From the NCBI GenBank assembly GCA_028336925.1, contig JAOKVV010000001.1, positions 1 through 64,000 of the forward strand: 64,000 nucleotides of DNA, in the 5' to 3' direction. Positions 1 to 7,970 of the stretch are shown here, piece after piece. Made by a program: the position numbers and the translations under genes. Under the pieces are notes generated by a model. The model did no database searches. It had not been told where the DNA came from and worked only from the letters and a program-made list of their open reading frames with translations. Position 1 is the stretch's first letter; each line of letters begins with the position of its first letter. The DNA comes from Vicingaceae bacterium. Lineage in GTDB: Bacteria > Bacteroidota > Bacteroidia > Flavobacteriales_E > Vicingaceae.

Positions 1-3000
1 ACAAGAATTAGCATCCGATACCGTTACTGTATACGTTCCTGCAGTTACTCCTGTGATACTCGCTGTTGTTGCTGAATTACTCCATGCAAAAGTATACGGT
101 GATGCTCCACCTGTTGCACTTGCTGTTGCTGATCCATCTGATAAGCCGTTACAGCTTATTGCTGTATTTACTACTGTAGAAGTTATCGTCGAAGAAATGT
201 TTACCATCACACTATCTTCAGCCGTACATCCGTTAGCATCGGTTACAGTAACTGTATATGTGCCTGAAGCCGTAACTGAAGCTGTTTGTGTAGTTGCACT
301 ATTACTCCATGCATAGCTTGACCAACCTGCTCCTGCATCTATAGTTACAGGACTTGCTCCGCAAGAAATAATGGTGTCTTGTGCGAAAGCAAATGTTGGA
401 TTGTTTACCGTTACGGTTACTGAATCTATACAGCTGCTTATTCCGTCTGATACTGTTACATAATACTTAGTTGTTGCTGATGGAGAAACTGTAATAGTTG
501 ATGTTGTGGCCGCTGTAGACCAATTGTAGGTTAAATTTGAAGCAACACTTGCAGGAGATGGGGTATTATTAAATACTGCATCCCCATTTAATGTAGCAGA
601 TTGGTCGTCCACTAAATTAATTGTACTGCTACCTGAGCCTTCTTCAAAATTCCAATAACCAATCAATCCATTAGATGCAGCACTCACAGATTTGTTATAT
701 GTAGAAGCTATTTCACTTGCTGATCTGGCAACATTCCAAACCCTCACTTCATCCAACTTCCCATCCCAATAATAATTACCATGAGCGGTTCCTCCGCCAA
801 TAGCACCAATTATAGAACCAACAGTACTAGTGTTAATTGCACCTGTGCAAGCGTATGAAGATTTTAGTACACCGTCTACATATATTTTTTTGTTTGCGCC
901 ATCATAAGTTGCAGCTATATGATGCCAATTATTAGGATAAAGACCAATCCCTGTTGAACTCACACTCATTGTGTTAGTTCCAGAAGGGTGAACTGTCCTA
1001 AACTTTAATACCGATCCGATATTGTAAAATAAAACATACTGTGTATTGATGTTTCCTTTTTCAAATATTCCTTGATCTCTATTGAGGTTGCCTGTATACA
1101 CCCATGATTCAATAGTAAGCGTATTGACATTGAATGAATTATCATACGGCACTAGCACAAAATCTCCATTCCCGTCGAAGGTCATCGAGTTATTGTTGGT
1201 AAATGAATCTGTTGTGCTTAATTTAAGCGTTTGTCCTGAACAAATAGTTGTATCGTTCTGAACAATTTGACCATTTATCACCCTCACCACCACATCATCA
1301 GTCGCTGTACATCCATTTGCGTCAGTAACAGTAACTGAATAAGTTCCAGATGAAGAAACACTCGTTGTTTGTGTAGTTGCCGCGTTACTCCATGCATAAC
1401 TTGCCCATCCTGCGCCTGCATCTATTGTTGCAGCGCTTGCTCCGCAAGACTTAATGGTATCTTGTGCGAAAGCGAAAGCTGGTGAGTTTGCCACAACGGT
1501 AATGGTGTCAATTTTTGAAACAGAAGATGCATCTGTAATTGTTACATAATAATCCGTGTTGACTGTAGGCGAAACCGCAGTGCTTAAAGTAGTTGCTGCA
1601 TTTGACCATAAATAAGTAAATGGCCCTACACTTATATTCGTAATTGGAGCGGTTAAAGAAACAAAAGCAGGCGTACTAGAAAATGTACCTGCTACGCCAT
1701 TTACGTTATTAATAGTAGAAGTTCCTGTACCTTCTGGGAAAGTAAGGCTTACTTCTAAACCCTCCTCTAAGGTATAAATTGTTTTATCATAGTTGGCTGA
1801 TATTTGGGCAGCTGTTCTTGCAGTGTTCCATACTCTAACTTCAGCAATTTCACCATCAAAGAAATCCCAGCCTGACGGATATCCTCTGCTCCCATTAGAA
1901 AAGGAAGCTCCAACAGTCATAAAGTTTGCCCAACTGTTATTAACCGTTCCGTTAAAAGTATATAAAAGCACACCATCAACATACATACTAAATGATGTTC
2001 CATTTGATGTTAATGCAACGTGATGGAAATTACCATCATTATAGTTGGTAAAGGATGTAATAGCATTTGTGCTAATATTGGTCCAAAACTCGCCTCTTAT
2101 TTTTCCGTTAACTAATCCTAAAATAGGAACAAACGATGACTGTGAACTTGAATAATTGGTGCCACTATAACCTAACATTGGCCCAGTTGCATCAGTAGTT
2201 TTAAACCACAGCTCTACAGTTTGTGTGTTATTAGAAAAAGCAGTGTTATGAGCAGAACCTGTAAATGAAATGACATCATTACTGCCATCAAAATCCATTG
2301 CATAATGCGAAGTGGTGCTGGCTATTTCTAATGTTTGTCCCGCGCATAAAGTTAACGAATCGGGGGATTCGGTTGTAAACAATGTAGAAAGCCGAAGATT
2401 ATTAAACGAAGTTGTTGGGCCTGCTAAAACTACCGCCTCAAAAATTGCATCATCATTCGGAAACTGCGCATCATCTGCCCCTCCTATATCACTTGCAGAG
2501 CCACCCAAAGAAGAACTAGAAGAACTAGCAGAAGCAAAGGCCATTCGCAATGTGGTGTTTACTGTTATTCCCATATCAGCAAAATCCACATAAAAATCCA
2601 TAAAAACAGGATCATCTTTGCTACCTGTACAACTAGAATTAAGTGCATACGATCTTTGATGCCTTTCAAATGTTGGATATGAAGCTAGAGTAGTAAATTG
2701 ATTTGGAGCAGACTCCCCGTCTACATTTAAGACCTCTACCCCCCCTGAATTTCCTGATGCATATAAAAGTTCAATCTCAAACCCGGGATTCCCTGATACA
2801 GAATTTGGATCACTACTTCCAATTTTAAGGTCTGTGTCTAAAAGCAAGCTATAACCATAAGCAGCATTTGCAGGCTCATTTGCAATTCTCATTCTAATTA
2901 CTAGCTTTTCATCTCCGTCACCCATATTTGAATTTGGATCATGAATTCTAAAATAAGCTGCGTGTTGCCCTGTGTTCGGGTTATCTACAATTTCTGTAGG

Positions 3001-3369
3001 TCCACAAGTTGAGCCAGTTTGTAAATCACTGTTTGGTTCAGTCATCAAATGGAACAAAGTAACCCATCCTGATTGCTCAAATTGATTGATTTCATCGACA
3101 CTTGAGTTATTAAATGCAGCTCCATTAACTGAAATATAGCTGTCGTTGTTAGGATTTAACACAGCGGATGAACCAACTCCTGTGCTAAAATCGAAAATTT
3201 GACCAGGTATTTGACCAAAAACGTTAAAAGATATTAATACGACAGTTACGAAAAAAATAAACCTTTTGAAATTAAATAAATTACTTTGGTAGTTATTTGC
3301 GGTAGTGTTAGAAAAGTCCAATTGTTCAAAAATCTTTACACAAAAAATGAACGAGTATTGTTTAAACAT
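1..3369 (-). CDS. Giant secreted adhesin with LamG domains and SprB-type repeats (3' end outside window)
   Basis: The reading frame is open on the minus strand from an ATG at 3369 to the window edge, 1123 codons, with no stop, so the C-terminus is missing. A hydrophobic stretch ending in NVFGQ around residues 38-55 looks like a signal peptide, but the ATG gives an unusually long N-region, so a later non-ATG start is possible. After an N-terminal beta-rich region of about 270 residues come two LamG/concanavalin-like domains (about 353-541 and 713-906). Each is followed by Ig-like modules with the signature SCGAS..TIDAGAGW and VTVTDANGCTA. The last 60 residues begin an SprB-type repeat (ISCNGLSDGSATASATGGASPYTFAWSN, given here only as its start ISCNGLSDGSA). 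Such proteins in Bacteroidota are exported by T9SS and serve adhesion, gliding or polysaccharide contact; that role is inferred. Confidence 0.85.
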   Translation of the reverse strand, partial: MFKQYSFIFCVKIFEQLDFSNTTANNYQSNLFNFKRFIFFVTVVLISFNVFGQIPGQIFDFSTGVGSSAVLNPNNDSYISVNGAAFNNSSVDEINQFEQSGWVTLFHLMTEPNSDLQTGSTCGPTEIVDNPNTGQHAAYFRIHDPNSNMGDGDEKLVIRMRIANEPANAAYGYSLLLDTDLKIGSSDPNSVSGNPGFEIELLYASGNSGGVEVLNVDGESAPNQFTTLASYPTFERHQRSYALNSSCTGSKDDPVFMDFYVDFADMGITVNTTLRMAFASASSSSSSLGGSASDIGGADDAQFPNDDAIFEAVVLAGPTTSFNNLRLSTLFTTESPDSLTLCAGQTLEIASTTSHYAMDFDGSNDVISFTGSAHNTAFSNNTQTVELWFKTTDATGPMLGYSGTNYSSSQSSFVPILGLVNGKIRGEFWTNISTNAITSFTNYNDGNFHHVALTSNGTSFSMYVDGVLLYTFNGTVNNSWANFMTVGASFSNGSRGYPSGWDFFDGEIAEVRVWNTARTAAQISANYDKTIYTLEEGLEVSLTFPEGTGTSTINNVNGVAGTFSSTPAFVSLTAPITNISVGPFTYLWSNAATTLSTAVSPTVNTDYYVTITDASSVSKIDTITVVANSPAFAFAQDTIKSCGASAATIDAGAGWASYAWSNAATTQTTSVSSSGTYSVTVTDANGCTATDDVVVRVINGQIVQNDTTICSGQTLKLSTTDSFTNNNSMTFDGNGDFVLVPYDNSFNVNTLTIESWVYTGNLNRDQGIFEKGNINTQYVLFYNIGSVLKFRTVHPSGTNTMSVSSTGIGLYPNNWHHIAATYDGANKKIYVDGVLKSSYACTGAINTSTVGSIIGAIGGGTAHGNYYWDGKLDEVRVWNVARSASEIASTYNKSVSAASNGLIGYWNFEEGSGSSTINLVDDQSATLNGDAVFNNTPSPASVASNLTYNWSTAATTSTITVSPSATTKYYVTVSDGISSCIDSVTVTVNNPTFAFAQDTIISCGASPVTIDAGAGWSSYAWSNSATTQTASVTASGTYTVTVTDANGCTAEDSVMVNISSTITSTVVNTAISCNGLSDGSATASATGGASPYTFAWSNSATTASITGVTAGTYTVTVSDANSC

Positions 3370-3488
3370 AAGAGTAGGCTTATTACAATGAAAACCCAAA
3401 AGGTTTTTAAAAAGTTAGTTTTTTTATTACATTATTTGAGTCAAAAAAGGCTTGACCCAGATTATTATATATTAATCCTATTTATCTG

Positions 3489-3496
3489 CAAATATA
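3489..3496 (-). promoter_or_regulatory. Candidate -7 element for the adhesin gene
   Basis: On the minus strand this reads TATATTTG, an exact match to the Bacteroidota -7 consensus TAnnTTTG. It would give an untranslated leader of about 110 bases. No well-spaced -33 TTG is evident, so this is tentative. Confidence 0.3.
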
Positions 3497-3850
3497 AGTT
3501 GTTATTCAACAAAATATGATTGATATTCTATGCAAAACAGGCAAATGCAATATATTTTTAAGTAAACGACCTGATTAATAAGGAAAAATACACCAAAATT
3601 GCGCTAAACAACATTTTTTATCGAATGTAATTTTCTAAAAATATTTAAATTAATACCCCCCCTTTTTTAGGTTATAGCTTCTAAGATAAGGCCCTGTTAG
3701 GATTTACCATTTTTTTTGCAGCTAACAAAACCAAACAACTACTATAAAAAAATAGCTATCTACCATTGTTGTTACTGAATTTTTAACCCAAACTCTCCTG
3801 TAAAAAGACCTAAGTAAAACGCTCATTGTGCTATTTGAGAAAAATTAAGC

Positions 3851-3858
3851 TATTTTTG
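3851..3858 (+). promoter_or_regulatory. Candidate promoter for the T9SS-sorted PKD-like protein
   Basis: TATTTTTG matches TAnnTTTG, with a TTG at 3826-3828 (22-base spacer) as possible -33 element. It lies only 11 bases before the ATG, so the transcript would have a very short leader. Confidence 0.4.
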
Positions 3859-3869
3859 TAGAAAAAGAT

Positions 3870-5006
3870 ATGCGCGTTTTACTTTACATTTCACTATTTT
3901 TCCTTTTAACAATTGCCTCTCTAAATTCTTTTTCACAAGGAAATTTTTACGCTATTAGTAATACTGTAATCACTGCAAGTCCTAATAATTGTTCTGCTAC
4001 TCAAGTTGATGTTTTAACCTATTTAGGTTGCATCAACTTCGTAAACAATGGCGCCACATTTTCTATATCAAATGATACAATCAAGATTACTGTAAAATAC
4101 ACCAGCTCGCCCATTTGTTTTGGTGCATTAAGCCAGCCGCTTTTTAATGTAATGCTAGATACGTTACCTGCAGCAAATTACATCATTTCAACCAGTGCCA
4201 TACTTGATGCAACTGCCATTAATACCATATATACACCCTTAAGTGTAGCTAGCTGTTGTCCAACAACCTCATCGCTAGAGGCATCTTTTTCGTTAAGCGA
4301 TTCTGTTTTTTGCGAAGGCCAACGAATACAACTCACCAACATTAGCTTAAATGCGCAGTCTTTTAAATGGTATTTAAACAATGTACTAACAACATCACTT
4401 ACACAACCCTTTTTGGATTCGTTAACACCCGGGTCCTATAGCGTAAGATTAGAAGCAGATAGCGCTTTTTGCTCAGATGATACAACACTTTCATTTATCG
4501 TTGCCCCAAAACCAACTATTTCATTGGGTGCTGACACTACAATCTGCCAAGGTAGCTCTATTACTATTAGTGCCGCCTATACAAATGCTGTTAGTTATAT
4601 GTGGCAAGACAGTTCAACTGCTGATACCTTTACAGTTTCTTCAGCAGGTGTTTATTATGTTGAAATAATTGATTCCTTAGGATGCTCTGCAAGTGACACG
4701 ATCAATATTGCTGTTTCTGTATGCACAGGTTTAAATAGCTACATTAATAATAGTAATGATATTATCATTTCTCCAAACCCAATTAAAACAAATCAAAAGC
4801 TATACATTAGTACCACACATAATAAAGTCCTAACGTATGATTTCGAAATTTATACTTTCACCGGAAAACTAGTAACTTCAGGTGAAGTAGAACTATCTAG
4901 TCAACTAAATGAAATAGAAACACAAGGCTTAAACAAAGGAGTTTACTTTATTACCTTAATTAATCAGCAGCAAGGTGTAAAAACTAGAAAGTTTATTATA
5001 CAATAA
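3870..5006 (+). CDS. Secreted protein with PKD/Ig-like modules and T9SS type A sorting domain
   Basis: 378 residues. The first 23 residues (MRVLLYISLFFLL...NSFSQG) form a clear signal peptide. The middle holds cysteine-rich Ig/PKD-like modules (about 130-210 and 215-280) of the kind found in flavobacterial gliding-motility-associated surface proteins. The last about 80 residues, starting near IIISPNPIKTNQ and ending GVYFITLINQQQGVKTRKFIIQ (cited here as SPNP...KGVYF), form a T9SS type A C-terminal sorting domain, so the protein should cross the outer membrane by type IX secretion. It is divergent from the giant adhesin. No enzymatic domain is visible and the ligand is unknown. Confidence 0.88.
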   Translation: MRVLLYISLFFLLTIASLNSFSQGNFYAISNTVITASPNNCSATQVDVLTYLGCINFVNNGATFSISNDTIKITVKYTSSPICFGALSQPLFNVMLDTLPAANYIISTSAILDATAINTIYTPLSVASCCPTTSSLEASFSLSDSVFCEGQRIQLTNISLNAQSFKWYLNNVLTTSLTQPFLDSLTPGSYSVRLEADSAFCSDDTTLSFIVAPKPTISLGADTTICQGSSITISAAYTNAVSYMWQDSSTADTFTVSSAGVYYVEIIDSLGCSASDTINIAVSVCTGLNSYINNSNDIIISPNPIKTNQKLYISTTHNKVLTYDFEIYTFTGKLVTSGEVELSSQLNEIETQGLNKGVYFITLINQQQGVKTRKFIIQ

Positions 5007-5082
5007 TACGCCAGGAGAAAAATTATTAAACATCCTTTAACTCTAAGAGGTTTAACGGATCTCCTCAATTCTTCGGTGCTAG

Positions 5083-5352
5083 TCAAACTTTCTAAGGCTT
5101 AAATTCGAAATTGTTGAAGTTTTTTCAAGGCCGTTCCTCAAATTATATTGGAATTAATATGTTCCTTTAACTCCTTTGGGTTTAAAATTAAAAAGTAAGT
5201 CCCTTTTTAACTTTTCACAGATAGTGATTTAATTTTCCCAAATTATGCGCTTAATATAAAATAGTTATACCTACAAAGCTTAATCATTAGTATGCTTTTG
5301 TTTTTTTATCGCACACTAATGATTCAAAATATTTATATTTTTTTATCGGACA
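5083..5352 (+). repeat. Dispersed intergenic repeat, copy A
   Basis: Positions 5124-5322 match 22023-22221 at roughly nine of ten bases by eye, including identical blocks around TTTAATTTTCCCAAATTATG and TATGCTTTTG...CACTAATGA. The left arm, 5083-5131, instead matches the reverse complement of 12470-12530, and the right arm matches the reverse complement of 12398-12460. A partial second copy of the right end (TTTTTTATCGGACA) follows at about 5339-5352. The copy contains no open frame of note. Confidence 0.75.
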
Positions 5353-5386
5353 AAAGAAAATTATGATTCTTTAAAAATAGCTATAA

Positions 5387-5500
5387 TTGCTTGTTCAATT
5401 AAATAAACCTATAAATCAGTATGAAATTATAAAATTCACGCAGGAATTAAGCCTAAAAATGGAAGAATTTAAAGAAATCTATTCATTATTACAAGATTAA
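5387..5500 (+). pseudogene. Possible 3' remnant of a gene upstream of pdeM
   Basis: A 37-codon frame without an initiation codon at its left end runs from just after a stop at 5384 and finishes ...EEFKEIYSLLQD at a TAA whose last base is the A of the pdeM ATG (TAATG). Its amphipathic, normal-looking composition and translational-coupling overlap suggest the tail of a former upstream gene or a short leader peptide (internal ATG at 5459). No family is recognised. Confidence 0.25.
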
Positions 5501-6150
5501 TGGAGGTTGGATCAAAACATTTCATTCAAGAAGAAATACTAACCCTTTTACCGGAAAAGGCTATTTATTGGGAATCTAAAGAGGTTTTAATAATAGCCGA
5601 TTTACACCTAGGAAAAGCACGGCACTTTAGGGCAAATGGATTAGCAGTTCCAAAAGCAGTTGAGACGAGCAATTGGGAGACGCTAGCGGGGCTCATTAAA
5701 ACAATACGACCGACACGAGTTTTGCTCTTAGGAGATCTATTTCACAGCTTCTATAATCGAGAAGTAGCCAACTTTAAAGAGTTTATTGCAGATTTCTCTC
5801 ACATTTCTTTTGAACTAATAATCGGAAACCATGACGTACTGGGTGTTGGTACCTACGAAGACCTCAACTTAATCGTACACCACGACGAACTAATTATTCC
5901 GCCGTTTATTTTCACACACGAACCGCTAGAGAAGAGTTCAGGTGATTTATTTAACCTTGCAGGACATATTCATCCCGCTGTTATTATGAAAGGGAAAGGA
6001 AGAGCTCGTCAAAAATTTCCTTGCTTCTATTTTACACAACAGCTAGGATTATTCCCTGCTTTTGGAGCTTTTACTGGAACTGCTGAAATTAAACCTCAAA
6101 AAAATGACAAAATATATATTATTGCAGATCAGGAAGTAATTGCCGTTTAA
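5500..6150 (+). CDS. pdeM: Ligase-associated DNA damage response endonuclease PdeM
   Basis: 216-residue calcineurin-like metallophosphoesterase. The five metal-binding blocks appear in order: DLHLGK (about residue 33), GDLFHS (about 78), GNHD (about 109), THEP (about 140) and AGHIHP (about 154). The length and the DLHLGKARHFR signature are those of PdeM, a nuclease normally encoded in a damage-response cluster with an Lhr-type helicase, an ATP-dependent DNA ligase and an exonuclease. None of those partners lies next to it here: upstream is repeat A. The 3' end overlaps the cryptochrome gene by four bases in convergent orientation. Family assignment is secure; substrate is inferred from the family. 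Confidence 0.88.
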   Translation: MEVGSKHFIQEEILTLLPEKAIYWESKEVLIIADLHLGKARHFRANGLAVPKAVETSNWETLAGLIKTIRPTRVLLLGDLFHSFYNREVANFKEFIADFSHISFELIIGNHDVLGVGTYEDLNLIVHHDELIIPPFIFTHEPLEKSSGDLFNLAGHIHPAVIMKGKGRARQKFPCFYFTQQLGLFPAFGAFTGTAEIKPQKNDKIYIIADQEVIAV

Positions 6151-7559
6151 TAATGTTTATCCCAATAATTTGGCGTAATCATCGGCAAATAATAGTCTCT
6201 TTCTAAATGAAAGGATTCTGATTGAAATAGACCTTTTGGTTTCGTCCATGGATGATGAATTGTTTCTGTTAATTCCGATAATTCAGGTAGCCAAAAACGA
6301 ATATAATCCCCTTTGGCATCGTATCTTTTGGCTTGTAAAATCACATTAAAATATCGGTCTCTAGGATCGTTTCCTACCCCTGCTATATACATCCAATTTC
6401 CATAATTACTAGTCACATCATAGTCTAGCAACTTTGATTCAAAATAAGCTGCACCCATCCTCCAATCCAATCCTAATTCAGTTACAAAAAAAGAAGCCAC
6501 ATTCTGTCGTCCTCTATTGCTCATAAACCCAGTAAGGTTAAGCTCACGCATATTCGCATCTATAAACGGAATCCCTGTTGTAGCTGTTGCCCATTTGTCA
6601 AATAATACCTTATCCCTTTTCCAATTCTCCGACTTCCCATTTATTCCATTTATTTGAAAGATAGATGATCCATGTTTTAAACCAATGTATTTAAAAAAGT
6701 CTCTCCAGATAAGTTCAAATATTAACCAATAAGTAGATTGATTCTTCTTGACCCTTTTTTCATAATTGAGCACCTCCCAATAAATTCTCCGCGGTGAAAT
6801 ACAGCCATTCCATAGCCACACCGAAAGTTTAGAAGAGTAATCTGCACCAATTAATCCATTTCGGGTTTCCTTATATGTACTGAGATGCTCTGTGTGATAA
6901 AAATAATGATTTAAACGCGCTATAGCTTCATCCTCTCCGCCTTTAAAATTAATTACAGACCTTTCGTCGATTGGTTGATTTTTAAGGCCTAAATCGGCTA
7001 ATTTGGGCAAGCTACCCCAATTTAAATCTATAGGAGTTTTGATAGTCGCAGGAGTTTTGAATAATTCTCTGACATTCGATTGTTTTTCAAGAGCCTTTCT
7101 AAAAGTCGTAAAAACTTTAGGAATATCATTAAAATGAAAAGGCAAATCGTTTACATGAAATAAAGTAGTTCCAAAACTGTAGTTAACTCTAGTTGGTGCT
7201 ACCTTTTCTACTTCTTGCTCTATCTCTTTTTCTTCAGTGGTAATTTCTTTATAGGCAAATACTTCGCTAACATTGGCCGATTTGATTACTTGTTGTAATT
7301 CAGTAGCAGGATTTCCAAAACGTACAACTAAATTACTTCCTAACTTCTGGAGGCTTTCCTTTAAATTTTGAACACTTTCTACTAAAAATTGTGCCCGTAT
7401 AGCATCTGTTTTATGAAACCCATATTGGTCTTTTTTAAACTGATTTTCATCAAAACAATAAAAAGGTATTACTAAATCATGCGATGATATCGCTTTAGCT
7501 AATGCTTCATGATCATGAAGTCTTAGATCATTTCTAAACCAAACTAGTGCAGTGGTCAT
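6147..7559 (-). CDS. Cryptochrome DASH / single-strand DNA photolyase
   Basis: 470 residues. The N-terminal Rossmann-like photolyase domain starts LVWFRNDLRLHDH and would bind an antenna chromophore. The C-terminal FAD-binding domain has the DASH-type block GNWMYIAGVGNDPRDRYFN followed by QAKRYDAKGDY and FWLPEL, which separates this family from ordinary CPD photolyases. Cry-DASH proteins repair cyclobutane dimers mainly in single-stranded DNA and may also signal. The start ATG overlaps the stop of the DUF2256 gene as ATGA, indicating translational coupling. It is the last gene of the leftward unit 9419-6147. Confidence 0.93.
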   Translation of the reverse strand: MTTALVWFRNDLRLHDHEALAKAISSHDLVIPFYCFDENQFKKDQYGFHKTDAIRAQFLVESVQNLKESLQKLGSNLVVRFGNPATELQQVIKSANVSEVFAYKEITTEEKEIEQEVEKVAPTRVNYSFGTTLFHVNDLPFHFNDIPKVFTTFRKALEKQSNVRELFKTPATIKTPIDLNWGSLPKLADLGLKNQPIDERSVINFKGGEDEAIARLNHYFYHTEHLSTYKETRNGLIGADYSSKLSVWLWNGCISPRRIYWEVLNYEKRVKKNQSTYWLIFELIWRDFFKYIGLKHGSSIFQINGINGKSENWKRDKVLFDKWATATTGIPFIDANMRELNLTGFMSNRGRQNVASFFVTELGLDWRMGAAYFESKLLDYDVTSNYGNWMYIAGVGNDPRDRYFNVILQAKRYDAKGDYIRFWLPELSELTETIHHPWTKPKGLFQSESFHLERDYYLPMITPNYWDKHY

Positions 7560-7702
7560 GGGGTTTTAGTTCTACGGCATCTTTCGCTACAATACTTCAC
7601 GTTGGCCCAATCTTTTGCCCATTTCTTCCGCCATTGAAAAGGTCGATTGCATTGAAGGCATATTTTCCCCTCCAACTCTCCTTTTTTAACCATTTTCCCC
7701 AT
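7556..7702 (-). CDS. Small DUF2256 zinc-finger-like protein
   Basis: A 48-codon gene: ATG at 7702, TGA at 7556-7558. The protein has two Cys pairs (ICLQCNRPFQWRKKW and KYCSERCRRTK), a four-cysteine arrangement expected to bind zinc, and a basic tail. This is the DUF2256 family, which is typically encoded beside cryptochrome/photolyase genes. Its stop overlaps the cryptochrome DASH start by four bases, and it begins only seven bases after the DUF2892 gene, so the three genes are one operon. Biochemical role is unknown; the association suggests a partner of the photolyase-like protein. Confidence 0.85.
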   Translation of the reverse strand: MGKMVKKGELEGKICLQCNRPFQWRKKWAKDWANVKYCSERCRRTKTP

Positions 7703-7709
7703 AATTTGT

Positions 7710-7925
7710 TTAGTCTATTCTGGTATCAGTATGCCCCCCAATCAAACGATAAAAAGGCGAACGACCTGTAAGTCCTACGGCGAAATAAAAAAGACCAAGC
7801 ATAACCAATAGCACCTGAAAAACAATTGAAGAGATTTGGGTAATGCCCAAATAAATGGTTACACCTGACATTAAAAAACGTAGAATCCGGTCGAGTATTC
7901 CCATATTTTTTTTAAATCCAAACAC
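7710..7925 (-). CDS. DUF2892 family small membrane protein
   Basis: 71 residues with two closely spaced hydrophobic helices (about 17-31 and 35-52). The pattern NMGILDRILRFLMSG near the start and a C-terminal FYRLIGG block are typical of DUF2892 (YgaP-like transmembrane) proteins. It lies in the same direction between the SDR-DUF2867 gene and the DUF2256/cryptochrome pair. No molecular function is known for the family. Translation could also begin at the Met at residue 8. Confidence 0.75.
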   Translation of the reverse strand: MFGFKKNMGILDRILRFLMSGVTIYLGITQISSIVFQVLLVMLGLFYFAVGLTGRSPFYRLIGGHTDTRID

Positions 7926-7970
7926 AATTAGTCGTTTTTGAGTTTTTGAATAAAGCTGAAATTTAGCTAT

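Larger units (their letters stand above)
3370..3869. other. AT-rich intergenic region between divergent secreted-protein genes
   Basis: About 500 bases without a convincing gene. A 77-codon plus-strand frame at 3286-3519 overlaps the adhesin start and has no recognisable product. The region contains a C7T6 homopolymer junction at 3656-3668 and candidate -7 promoter elements facing each flanking gene (3489-3496 minus, 3851-3858 plus). I see no repeat or RNA structure here. Confidence 0.5.

Noticed and set aside
3286-3519. 77-codon plus-strand frame with a basic N-terminus
   Set aside because: It overlaps the adhesin start on the other strand, shows no recognisable domain, and its composition is that of AT-rich spacer.
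3650-3670. C7T6 homopolymer junction as a phase-variation tract
   Set aside because: It lies in a non-coding gap far from either start codon, so slippage would not change a reading frame.
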